This document shows, piece after piece, positions 48,703 to 56,943 of a stretch of 64,000 nt of DNA. The position numbers and the translations under genes are program-made. The notes beneath the pieces are model-generated. The model was not told where the DNA came from. It saw only the letters and a program-made list of their open reading frames with translations, and made no database searches. Within the stretch, counting starts at the first letter, position 1, and the number at the start of each line of letters is the position of its first letter. Origin of the DNA: Methylomagnum ishizawai (GTDB taxonomy: Bacteria; Pseudomonadota; Gammaproteobacteria; Methylococcales; Methylococcaceae); NCBI RefSeq assembly GCF_019670005.1, contig NZ_AP019783.1, positions 2,444,150 through 2,508,149 of the forward strand. The letters run 5' to 3'.

Positions 48703-49650
48703 TCAGGCCGCGGCCTCCGGTGCGTCCCGCATCCGGTCCAGCGCCACCGCCACGGCGGCGGCGCGGGTCGCCACCCCCAGTTTCTCGAAGATATGCTCCA
48801 GGTGCTTGTTGATGGTGCGCGGGCTGCTGCCGAGGATTTGGCCCACGTCCTTGTTGGTCTTGCCGCGGGCGATCCACATCAGGATTTCGGCTTCCCGCGG
48901 AGTCAGGCCCAGGGCGCTCTTCAACGAATCCAGGTTCCAGTCGCCGGAGGATTCCTGCAACAGCAGCAGGTATTCCTGCCCGTCCTGGCAGGGCACCAGC
49001 CGCGCCGTGAAACGCTTGCCGTCGCGCTGGGCGGTGAAGGTGCCCTGCGGGTCGGCGTCCTCCACCGCGATGCGCTGGCGCGACCATTCGGCCAGGGGCG
49101 GGGGCAGGTTGGCGGGCGGGGTGCCGCCGGGCCGGCCCGAAAGCTCCTGGAGCCAGCGGCAACCCGCCGGGGTCAGCCAGGTGATGCCGCCCGCGCCGTC
49201 GATGGCGAGCGCCGCGAAGCCGCTGCGGACCAGGGCGTCCTCGGAGCGGCGGACCAGCCGGGCCTGGGCCATGTGGCTGCCCACCCGCGCCAGCACTTCC
49301 TGGTGGCGGATCGGCTTCACCAGATAATCCACCGCGCCCTCCTCGAAGGCCCGCAGCAAATCGTCCAATTCGCTCAGGGCGGTCATGAAGATGACCGGGA
49401 TCAGGCTGGTGCCGGGATCGGCCTTGAGGCGGCGGCAGGTCTCGAAGCCGTCCAGGCCGGGCATGACCGCGTCCAGCAGGATGGCGTCGGGTTGGGCGTA
49501 GCGCAGCTGTTCCAGGGCCGAAGCGCCGTCGGTGGCGACCAGGACGCGGTAGCCCGCCTCTTCCAGGGCGTCGGACAGGAAGGCCAGGTTGCCGGGCGCG
49601 TCGTCCACGATCATGACGGTGCCCAGCGCTTGGGGTCGGGAAGGGTTCAT
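48703..49650 (-). CDS. Response regulator with receiver and LuxR-type DNA-binding domain
   Basis: The product has 315 residues. The receiver (about 11-128) has DD at 16-17, phospho-acceptor D60 in LLDAVMPGLDG and K112 in VKPIR. A PAS-like middle (about 140-235) is followed by a LuxR/FixJ helix-turn-helix (about 246-300: LTPREAEILMWIARGKTNKDVG, then PRTINKHLEHIFEKLGV). It should bind DNA as a dimer when phosphorylated. The ATG overlaps the stop of the large hybrid kinase, its evident partner. By position it is a candidate regulator of the allantoinase and urea genes. Confidence 0.92.
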   Translation of the reverse strand: MNPSRPQALGTVMIVDDAPGNLAFLSDALEEAGYRVLVATDGASALEQLRYAQPDAILLDAVMPGLDGFETCRRLKADPGTSLIPVIFMTALSELDDLLRAFEEGAVDYLVKPIRHQEVLARVGSHMAQARLVRRSEDALVRSGFAALAIDGAGGITWLTPAGCRWLQELSGRPGGTPPANLPPPLAEWSRQRIAVEDADPQGTFTAQRDGKRFTARLVPCQDGQEYLLLLQESSGDWNLDSLKSALGLTPREAEILMWIARGKTNKDVGQILGSSPRTINKHLEHIFEKLGVATRAAAVAVALDRMRDAPEAAA

Positions 49651-52600
49651 GGGGGGTTCTCCGGGTGGCTGCCGAGGAAGGCCTTGATATCGGCGATCCT
49701 GAATGCTTTCGCCAAGCCTTGCAGGTGGCGGGCGTAGGGCAGGTATTTGAAATCCTCGTCGATCAAATCCTTGAGGCGGTCGGTCAGGCCGCGCATATCG
49801 CCGATGCGGGCGCAGAATTCCAGTTCCTCCAATACTTCCGGCGGCGGGGCCAGGGTTTGCTCCGTTTCCGTCCGGCCCGCCGCCGTGCCGTCCTTGCGGT
49901 AGATCCAGTCCAATCCCAGGTGCAGCTTGACCTTGCGCAAAAGTTCGGCGATCTGGATCGGCTTGGCGACGAAATCGTCGCAACCGGCCCCGAAGGACTG
50001 CCGGCGGTCGGAGGGGTAGGCGTTGGCGCTGACCACGATGATGGGGCTGCGGCAACCCTGCGCCCGCAGGCGTTCGGCGGCCTCGATGCCGCCGGTGTCC
50101 GCCATCACCAAGTCCATCAGGATCAAATCGGGCCGCCGCCGGGCGACCTGGGCGAGGCAGTCCGCCCCGGAACCGGCCTCGTCCAGGTCGAAACCCAGGG
50201 GGTCGAGGATGGAGCGCAGCAAGCCCCGGTGTTCGGGCTGGTCGTCCACGACCAGGATGCGCCGGCGCGGGCCGTGGTAGCCCGCGATATCGTCGTCGGC
50301 GGGGATGTCCCCGCACTGCTTGAGGTCGGGCAGGAACAGGCGCACCGAGAAGGTCGAGCCTTGGCCCGGCGCGCTTTCCACCGACAATTCCCCGCCCATG
50401 ATTTCCGCCAGGATTTTGCTGATGGTGAGGCCGAGGCCGCTGCCGGAAGCGGCGTTGCCCCGCGCCCCCGCGAGGCGCTGGAACGGCTGGAAGATTTCCT
50501 CGATCTGGTCGGCGGGGATGCCGATGCCGGTATCGACGATCTGGAAGCGGGCGATCTCGCCGCCGTAGCCCACCCGGAACAGCACTTCGCCGCTCTGGGT
50601 GAATTTCACCGCGTTGCCCAGCAGGTTGATGAGGATTTGCCCGACCCGTTTCTCGTCGCCCCGGATGCGGCGCGGCAGGGTGTCGACGATCTGGCAGCGG
50701 AAGCCCAAACCCTTGGCCTCGGCCTGGGGCCGGAACATCCGCGCCAATTGTTCGATCAGGGCCGGGAGGTCGATGGGGGCGCGTTTGAGTTCCAGCTTGC
50801 GGGCCTCGATGCGGGCGATATCGAGGATATCCTCGATCAGGGCCGAGAGATGCTCGCCGCTGCGCTGGACGATCTCCACGGCGTCGCGGCGGTGGGCCGG
50901 GATGGCCGGGTCCTTGCCGAGGATTTGGGCGTAGCCCAGGATGCTGTTGAGCGGGGTGCGGATTTCATGGCTCATATCGCTGAGGAAGCGGCTTTTGGCC
51001 TGGTTGGCGCGTTCGGCGGCGTCCTTGGCTTGTTTCAGCTTGGTGTCGGTTTTGCGGTGTTCCTCGATTTCCTGCATCAAACGCTGGGTCTGGCGGGCCG
51101 ATTCTTCCTGGGCGACTTGGCGGCTCTCGCTGTTCAGGACCAACCACCAAGAACCCAGCCCCAGGAACACCAACAAGGCCGCGTAGACCTTGACGAAGCT
51201 ATCGACCAGGGCATGGGCCAGGGCCGGATTGCCGACCCGTGCCGCCAAGACGTCCTGGTAGAAGATCACGCCCACGAACAAGCCGCCCAGGGTCGCCAGC
51301 AAGGAGAACACCATGGCGAAGCGCAGCAGGCGCAAACGGACGGCGATGGGCCAGCCGGTCGGTAGCCAGCGGGCGAGGCTTTCCAACTGGTCCTTGAGGC
51401 GGACGCCGGGTTTGCAGGCGTCCAGGCAGCGGGCGTCCAGGGTGCAGCACAGGGAACAGATGGTGCCTGCGTAGGCCGGGCAATAGGCCTTGTCCTCGAT
51501 CTCGAAATCGTTGCCACAGATGCAGCACTGGGCGTGGGGCGTGGCCTGGCCCCAGTCGTCGCGGTCGCGGGCCAGATAGAACCGGCCCCCGCCGAGGAAG
51601 GCGATCAAGGGGGCCAGGACGAAGGCCAGCCCCAAGGCCAAAAAGGCCGAGAACGCCTTCGGTCCCGCACCGAACAGGCCGAGATAGGCCAGGATCGACA
51701 CCAGCGAGGCGCACAGGGTCGAGACCACGCCCACCGGATTCAGGTCCGGCAGATAGGCCCGCTTGAATTCGACATGGGCGGGACTCAGGCCCAGGGGCTT
51801 GTTCACCACCAAATCCGCCACCAAGGCGCCGATCCAGGCGATGGCGATATTGGAGAACAGTCCCAACACCCGCTCCAACGCCCCGAACACCCCCAGTTCC
51901 ATCAGCAGCAAGGCGATGGCGACATTGAACACCAGCCACACCACCCGCCCCGGATGGCTATGGGTCAGCCGGGAAAAGAAATTCGACCAGGCCAGGGAAC
52001 CGGCGTAGGCGTTGGTGACATTGATCTTGACCTGGGATACCACCACCAGCAGGGTGGTCGCCGCCAGCGCCAGCGCCGGGTTGTCGAACACATAGGCATA
52101 GGCGGTCAGATACATCTGGGTCGGCTCGTGGGCATGGACCGGGTCGATGCCATGGCGGATGGCGAGGTGGGCCAGCAAGGCGCCGCCCAACTGCCGCGCC
52201 ACGCCCAGCAAAATCCAGCCAGGACCGGCCAGGATGGTCGCCGCCCACCAGCGCCAGCGGTTGGCGGCGGTCTTTTCCGGCAGGAACCGCAGGAAATCCA
52301 CCTGTTCGCCGATCTGGGCCACCATCGAGAAGGCCATGGTGCAGGCCGCGCCGAACATCAGCCCGTCGAAACCGCCATCCGCCGGACCCCGGCCCGTGAA
52401 CAGCGGCAGGGTCCGCAGCGCTTCCGGTTCGCGCAGCAACACCCCGACATAGGGCGCGACCAGGAGGAGCAGCCAGAGCGGCTGGGTCCACAATTGCAGC
52501 CGGTTGATCATGGTGATGCCGAAGGTCACCAAGGGGATCACCACCACCGCGCTCACCACATGGGCCAGGGCCAGGGGCATCTGGAAATACAGTTCCAGCG

Positions 52601-53021
52601 CCAGCGACATGATCGAGGCTTCCAGCGCGAACAGGATGAAGGTGAACGAGGCGTAGATCAGCGAGGTGAGGGTGGAGCCGATATAGCCGAAACCCGCGCC
52701 ACGGGTCAGGAGGTCCATGTCGATGTTGTGGCGGGCGGCGTAATAGCTGATGGGGAACCCTGTTAGGAACACGATCAGCCCGACCGCGAGGATGGCGAGG
52801 CAGGCGTTGGTGAAGCCGTAGTTGACCGCCATCAGCCCGCCCATGGCCTCCAGCACCAGGAAGGAAATGGAACCGAAGGCGGTGTTGGCGACCCGGAATT
52901 CCGACCATTTGCGGAAGCTGCGCGGGGCGAACCGCAGCGCATAGTCTTCCAGGGTTTCGTTGGCGACCCAGGCGTTGTAGTCGCGGCGGACCTTGGCGAT
53001 GGTTTGCCGGTTGACGGCCAT
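49647..53021 (-). CDS. Hybrid histidine kinase fused to an NCS1-like permease and Cys-rich module
   Basis: This 1124-residue inner-membrane protein has an N-terminal half (about 1-480) that resembles a purine/cytosine-type NCS1 permease with about twelve membrane segments (e.g. FRVANTAFGSISFLVLEAMGG). A Cys cluster follows (about 499-536: CCICGND, AYCPAYAGTICSLCC, ARCLDACKP), then two more membrane segments (about 560-640). The kinase part has a short coiled coil, HisKA with SHEIRTPLN (near 684), HATPase_c with DTGIGI and GSGLGLTIS, and a receiver with MDLVMAD (near 968) plus a C-terminal extension. Fusions of carriers to kinases (CbrA-like) use the carrier to sense substrate. Its neighbours suggest a purine or ureide signal, which is inferred. 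Confidence 0.9.
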   Translation of the reverse strand: MAVNRQTIAKVRRDYNAWVANETLEDYALRFAPRSFRKWSEFRVANTAFGSISFLVLEAMGGLMAVNYGFTNACLAILAVGLIVFLTGFPISYYAARHNIDMDLLTRGAGFGYIGSTLTSLIYASFTFILFALEASIMSLALELYFQMPLALAHVVSAVVVIPLVTFGITMINRLQLWTQPLWLLLLVAPYVGVLLREPEALRTLPLFTGRGPADGGFDGLMFGAACTMAFSMVAQIGEQVDFLRFLPEKTAANRWRWWAATILAGPGWILLGVARQLGGALLAHLAIRHGIDPVHAHEPTQMYLTAYAYVFDNPALALAATTLLVVVSQVKINVTNAYAGSLAWSNFFSRLTHSHPGRVVWLVFNVAIALLLMELGVFGALERVLGLFSNIAIAWIGALVADLVVNKPLGLSPAHVEFKRAYLPDLNPVGVVSTLCASLVSILAYLGLFGAGPKAFSAFLALGLAFVLAPLIAFLGGGRFYLARDRDDWGQATPHAQCCICGNDFEIEDKAYCPAYAGTICSLCCTLDARCLDACKPGVRLKDQLESLARWLPTGWPIAVRLRLLRFAMVFSLLATLGGLFVGVIFYQDVLAARVGNPALAHALVDSFVKVYAALLVFLGLGSWWLVLNSESRQVAQEESARQTQRLMQEIEEHRKTDTKLKQAKDAAERANQAKSRFLSDMSHEIRTPLNSILGYAQILGKDPAIPAHRRDAVEIVQRSGEHLSALIEDILDIARIEARKLELKRAPIDLPALIEQLARMFRPQAEAKGLGFRCQIVDTLPRRIRGDEKRVGQILINLLGNAVKFTQSGEVLFRVGYGGEIARFQIVDTGIGIPADQIEEIFQPFQRLAGARGNAASGSGLGLTISKILAEIMGGELSVESAPGQGSTFSVRLFLPDLKQCGDIPADDDIAGYHGPRRRILVVDDQPEHRGLLRSILDPLGFDLDEAGSGADCLAQVARRRPDLILMDLVMADTGGIEAAERLRAQGCRSPIIVVSANAYPSDRRQSFGAGCDDFVAKPIQIAELLRKVKLHLGLDWIYRKDGTAAGRTETEQTLAPPPEVLEELEFCARIGDMRGLTDRLKDLIDEDFKYLPYARHLQGLAKAFRIADIKAFLGSHPENPP

Positions 53022-53329
53022 GCGTTGCTATGCCCCTTAAGGATCGACGCCCCGGTCTTTGCGCCGGGTTGCCCGGTAAGTGCTGGCGCTTTTCAGCCAC
53101 AATGATGTTTCCGCGCCACAAGATTGTTGGGCTTATGCAAATTCCATGCTCTGGTACGGGGGTGGATGGGCCATCCGTCGCCGCCGCTGGGCCGGGAGTC
53201 CTCGGCGGCGGCTGGTAAGGGGCGGTTTGGCCTATTTTGGGGCGCTGTGATCTATATTGGTGCGTATCTGGGGCCGGGCCGGGCTGGCTTATAATTCTCC
53301 CGCGACATCCAACCAAGAGAGCCCATCCC
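53022..53329. other. Divergent regulatory region between the kinase and allantoinase genes
   Basis: These 308 bases must hold both promoters. The right side has a perfect TATAAT (annotated separately). Toward the kinase I found no convincing -10/-35 pair and no match to the sigma-54 consensus TGGCAC-N5-TTGCA. No coding frame looks real. Confidence 0.5.
53290..53295 (+). promoter_or_regulatory. Putative -10 element of the allantoinase gene
   Basis: TATAAT lies 34 bases before the allantoinase ATG. The sequence 17 bases upstream is a poor -35, which would fit a promoter that needs an activator, for example the adjacent LuxR-type regulator. Assigned by pattern only. Confidence 0.4.
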
Positions 53330-54250
53330 ATGAACCTACCCGATCTGCCCGCCGTCCCCCGCGATTTCATCGGCTATGGCCGCAATCCGCCCGACCCGGC
53401 CTGGCCCGGCGGGGCCAGGGTCGCGCTCAACTTCGTGCTGAACTACGAGGAAGGCGGCGAAAGCACCCCGCTGGACGGCGATCCGGTCTCGGAAGGCTAT
53501 CTGCACGAAATCGTCGGCGCGCCGCCCAGCGTCGGCGTCCGCAACCTGAACGTGGAATCCATGTACGAATACGGCAGCCGCGCCGGGTTCTGGCGGATGC
53601 ACCGCTTGTTCACCGCGCGGGGCTTGCCTTTGACCGTGTACGCGGTGGGTTTGGCCTTGGAGCGGAACCCGGCGGCGGCCGCCGCCATGGCCGCGTCCGG
53701 CTGGGAAGTCGCCAGCCACGGCTGGCGCTGGATCGACTACCAGGGCATGGACGAGGCCGAGGAGCGCGAGCATATCCTGTGCTGCATCGATACCATCGCC
53801 GGTTTGACCGGCCAGCGCCCGGTGGGATGGTACACGGGGCGGATCAGCGCCAATACCCGGCGCTTGGTGGCGGAGGAGGGCGGTTTCCTGTACGACTCGG
53901 ATTCCTATGCCGACGAACTGCCCTATTGGCTGGAGGTGGCGGGCAAACCCCATCTGGTCGTTCCCTACACCTTGGATTGCAACGATTTCAAATACTTGCT
54001 GCCGAACGGCTTTACCACCGGGGATGATTTCTACCGCTATCTGGTGGACGCTTTCGAGCAGCATTGGGAGGAGGGCGCGGCCCGCCCGACCTTGATGTCG
54101 GTGGGCCTGCATTGCCGGATTTCCGGGCGTCCGGGCCGGGCGCGGGCCTTGGCGCGGTTCCTGGACCATGTGAAGGACCGGGAAGGCGTGTGGATCGCCA
54201 CCCGCGAGCAGATCGCCCGCCATTGGCACCAACACCATGGGTCCGCGTAG
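53330..54250 (+). CDS. puuE: PuuE-type allantoinase (polysaccharide-deacetylase family)
   Basis: PuuE hydrolyses allantoin to allantoate in the purine ring-breakdown route and is unrelated to the AllB amidohydrolases. The 306-residue length fits. Visible hallmarks are RDFIGYGRNPPDPAWPGGARVALNFVLNYEEGGE (key: FIGYGRNPP, LNFVLNYEEGGE), VEVASHGWRWIDYQ-like WEVASHGWRWIDYQ with the metal His, and LLPNGFTTGDDFYRYL. The chosen ATG gives MNLPDLPAVPRDF; codons upstream have no similarity. It is divergent from the kinase gene and convergent with urtE, ending two bases from its stop. Confidence 0.9.
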   Translation: MNLPDLPAVPRDFIGYGRNPPDPAWPGGARVALNFVLNYEEGGESTPLDGDPVSEGYLHEIVGAPPSVGVRNLNVESMYEYGSRAGFWRMHRLFTARGLPLTVYAVGLALERNPAAAAAMAASGWEVASHGWRWIDYQGMDEAEEREHILCCIDTIAGLTGQRPVGWYTGRISANTRRLVAEEGGFLYDSDSYADELPYWLEVAGKPHLVVPYTLDCNDFKYLLPNGFTTGDDFYRYLVDAFEQHWEEGAARPTLMSVGLHCRISGRPGRARALARFLDHVKDREGVWIATREQIARHWHQHHGSA

Positions 54251-54252
54251 GC

Positions 54253-55035
54253 TCACACGGTCAGATAGCGCTTCACCATGTCCTCGGTGAGTTCGCCCAT
54301 GGCCCCGGTGGCGACGGCCCGGCCCCGGTCCATGATGCAGAAGCGGTCGGCCACCTTGCGGGCGAACGGTAGCTTTTGTTCCACCAGCAGCACCGTGACC
54401 CCCAGGTCCCGGTTGACCTTGACGATGGCGTCGTTGATCTCGTCCACCACGTCGGGGGCGGTTTTCTCGATTTGGGTCGGGATGCCCCGCGCCCGGTTGA
54501 GGCGGATGATGACATCGCCGATTTCGCTGACGATGTTGGGCTGGATGCCTTCGGTCGGTTCGTCGAGGATTAAAAGCTTCGGGTCCAGCACCAAGGCCCG
54601 GCCTATCGCCAATTGCTGTTGCTGGCCGCCGGAAAGATCGCCGCCCCGCCGTTTCAGCATCTTCTTCAGCACCGGGAAAATCTCGAACACCTGCTCGGGA
54701 ACGTCCTTGATGCCCTTGCGGCGGGCGGCGCGGAGGCCGGTGCGCAAGTTCTCCTCCACCGTCATCAGCGGGAAGATTTCCCGGCCCTGCGGCACGTAGC
54801 CGATGCCAAGCTCGGCCCGCCGCTCGGCCTTGAAGCCCAGGATATCCGCGCCATCGAACCGGATGCCGCCGGACCGGGCCGGGATCAGGCCCATCACGGT
54901 CTTGAGCAGGGTGGTCTTGCCCACGCCGTTGCGGCCCATCAGGCACAGGCACGCGCCTTTCGGCACGTCCAGCCCCAAATCCCACAAGGTATGGCTCTCG
55001 CCGTAAAACTGGTTCAAACCGGCAACATTTAACAT
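54253..55035 (-). CDS. urtE: Urea ABC transporter ATP-binding protein UrtE (with insertion)
   Basis: The 260-residue LivF-like ATPase powers urea import. It has Walker A GRNGVGKTT (34-42), Q-loop YVPQGREIFP, signature LSGGQQQQLAIGRAL, Walker B LLILDEPTEGIQPNIV and the VLLVEQ switch region. Between Walker B and the switch, about residues 181-208, there is an extra segment (RARGIPTQIEKTAPDVVDE...) that makes it longer than the usual ~230 residues. The frame is intact across it, so this is not a frameshift. The start shares one base with the urtD stop (TGATG). Confidence 0.93.
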   Translation of the reverse strand: MLNVAGLNQFYGESHTLWDLGLDVPKGACLCLMGRNGVGKTTLLKTVMGLIPARSGGIRFDGADILGFKAERRAELGIGYVPQGREIFPLMTVEENLRTGLRAARRKGIKDVPEQVFEIFPVLKKMLKRRGGDLSGGQQQQLAIGRALVLDPKLLILDEPTEGIQPNIVSEIGDVIIRLNRARGIPTQIEKTAPDVVDEINDAIVKVNRDLGVTVLLVEQKLPFARKVADRFCIMDRGRAVATGAMGELTEDMVKRYLTV

Positions 55036-55856
55036 CAGCCCCCCAAATACACCTGGATGACCCGCGGGTCGTTCTGTACTTCGTCCATGCTGCCTTCGGT
55101 CAACACCGTGCCCTCGTGCAATACCGTGACCCGCTTGGCGATGGAACGCACGAATTCCATATCGTGTTCCACCACCACCACCGAATGCTTGCCTTGCAGC
55201 GATAAGAGCAATTCGGCGGTGCGTTCGGTTTCCTGGTGGGTCATGCCGGCCACGGGCTCGTCCACCAGCAGCACCTTGGGCTCCTGCATGAGCAACATGC
55301 CGATTTCCAGCCATTGCTTCTGGCCGTGCGACAGCGCCCCGGCCCGGAAATCGCGCTGGGTGGCGAGGCCGATGGTGTCCAGCACTTCGCCGATGCGGTC
55401 CTTATGCTCGCCCCGGAGTTTGGCGAACAGGGTCGGCCACACCCGCTTGTCGGTGCGCATGGCCAGTTCCAGGTTTTCGAACACGCTGAGCTTGTCGAAC
55501 ACGCTGGGCTTTTGGAACTTGCGGCACACCCCGGCCTGGGCGATGGCGGGTTCGTCCAGTTTGAGGAGGTCGATGGTCTGGCCGAAGAACACCGTGCCGA
55601 CATCGGGCCGGGTCTTGCCGGTGATGACATCCATCATGGTGGTCTTGCCCGCGCCGTTGGGGCCGATGATGCAGCGCAGTTCGCCTTCGTCGATGTAGAG
55701 CGAGAGCTTGTTCAGCGCCTTGAAGCCGTCGAAGCTGACGCTGACATCTTCCAGATAGAGGATGGGTCCGTGGCTGGTGTCGGGTTGGCCCGCGACCACC
55801 GGACGGCCCGTGGCGGGGCCGAGGCTGGAGCCTTCGAGTTGGGTGCCGGAAATCAT
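55035..55856 (-). CDS. urtD: Urea ABC transporter ATP-binding protein UrtD
   Basis: The 273-residue LivG-like ATPase carries Walker A GPNGAGKTT, FRKFQKPSVFDKLSVFENL-type VCRKFQKPSVFDKLSVFE, signature LSHGQKQWLEIGMLL (the LSHGQ form typical of UrtD), and Walker B VLLVDEPVAGMTHQE. The N-terminal 30 residues are a variable extension. The ATG overlaps the urtC stop by four bases. It pairs with UrtE as the nucleotide-binding heterodimer. Confidence 0.95.
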   Translation of the reverse strand: MISGTQLEGSSLGPATGRPVVAGQPDTSHGPILYLEDVSVSFDGFKALNKLSLYIDEGELRCIIGPNGAGKTTMMDVITGKTRPDVGTVFFGQTIDLLKLDEPAIAQAGVCRKFQKPSVFDKLSVFENLELAMRTDKRVWPTLFAKLRGEHKDRIGEVLDTIGLATQRDFRAGALSHGQKQWLEIGMLLMQEPKVLLVDEPVAGMTHQETERTAELLLSLQGKHSVVVVEHDMEFVRSIAKRVTVLHEGTVLTEGSMDEVQNDPRVIQVYLGG

Positions 55857-56941
55857 GCGGCTTCCTCCTTGCGGCGTTGCCAAAGTCCGACGAGGCCGTC
55901 CGGCAGGAACAGCGTCACCAGCACGAAAATGGCCCCCAGCGCGAACAGCCAGACCTCCGGCAGGATCGCCGTGAATACGGTCTTGCCGTAGTTGACCAGG
56001 ATGGCCCCGACGATGGCCCCGTACAGGGTCGAGCGCCCGCCGACCGCCACCCAGACCACGATTTCCAGCGAGGCCAGGGGCGAGAATTCGCTGGGGTTGA
56101 TGATGCCGACCTGGGGCACGTACAGCGCCCCGGCGATCCCGGCCAGGACCGCCGAGAACACGAAAATCCACAGCTTGAACATTTCCACCTTGTAGCCCAG
56201 GAAGCGCACCCGCGCCTCTTGGTCGCGGATGGCGGTCACGACCCGGCCCAACTTGGAATCCACCACGTAGCGGCAGGCCAGATAGGCCAGGATCACGCTG
56301 GACCCCGTGGCCGCGAACAAGGCGGCGCGGGTGCCGCTGGATTGCAGGTTGAACCCCAGGATGTCCTTGAAGTCGGTCAGGCCGTTGTTGCCGCCGAAGC
56401 CCATTTCGTTGCGGAAGAAGGCCAGCAGCAAGGCGTAGGTCAGCGCCTGGGTGATGATGGAGAGATAGACGCCCGTGACCCGCGAGCGGAACGCCAGCCA
56501 GCCGAACACGAAGGCCAGGATGCCCGGTGCCAGCACGATCATCAGCAGGGCGAACCAGAACTGGTCGAAGCCCTGCCAATACCAGGGCAGTTCCGGCCAG
56601 TTCAGGAACACCATGAAATCCGGCAGCACCGGATTGCCGTAGACGCCCCGGTCGCCGATCTGGCGCATCAGATACATGCCCATGGCATAGCCCCCAAGCG
56701 CGAAGAAAGCGCCATGGCCCAGACTGAGGATGCCGCAATAGCCCCACACCAGGTCCATCGCCAGTGCCAGCAAGGCGTAGGTCAGGTATTTGCCCAGCAG
56801 CGACACCGTATAGGTGGAGAAATGCAGGGGCGAGCTTTCCGGCAGCAGTAGGTTGAACAAGGGCACGAACACCGTGATGAGGGCGACCGCCGCCAGCACG
56901 ATCTGGCCGGATTTGTCGTTTTGGAGTAACGGGAAAGTCAT
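55853..56941 (-). CDS. urtC: Urea ABC transporter permease UrtC
   Basis: This 362-residue membrane protein has eight to ten hydrophobic segments. It shows the LivM-type permease motif region MDLVWGYCGILSLGHGAFFALGGYAMGMYL (key: GYCGILSLGHGAFFALGGYA) and AIRDQEARVRFLGY, the loop that meets the ATPases. Typical of UrtC is the extended periplasmic part around YWQGFDQFWFALLM. It begins two bases after the urtB stop. Confidence 0.95.
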   Translation of the reverse strand: MTFPLLQNDKSGQIVLAAVALITVFVPLFNLLLPESSPLHFSTYTVSLLGKYLTYALLALAMDLVWGYCGILSLGHGAFFALGGYAMGMYLMRQIGDRGVYGNPVLPDFMVFLNWPELPWYWQGFDQFWFALLMIVLAPGILAFVFGWLAFRSRVTGVYLSIITQALTYALLLAFFRNEMGFGGNNGLTDFKDILGFNLQSSGTRAALFAATGSSVILAYLACRYVVDSKLGRVVTAIRDQEARVRFLGYKVEMFKLWIFVFSAVLAGIAGALYVPQVGIINPSEFSPLASLEIVVWVAVGGRSTLYGAIVGAILVNYGKTVFTAILPEVWLFALGAIFVLVTLFLPDGLVGLWQRRKEEAA

Positions 56942-56943
56942 GC

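Noticed and set aside
53022-53329. Sigma-54 promoter for the kinase or allantoinase
   Set aside because: No sequence with GG and GC at the required ten-base spacing and a fair match to TGGCAC-N5-TTGCA was found.
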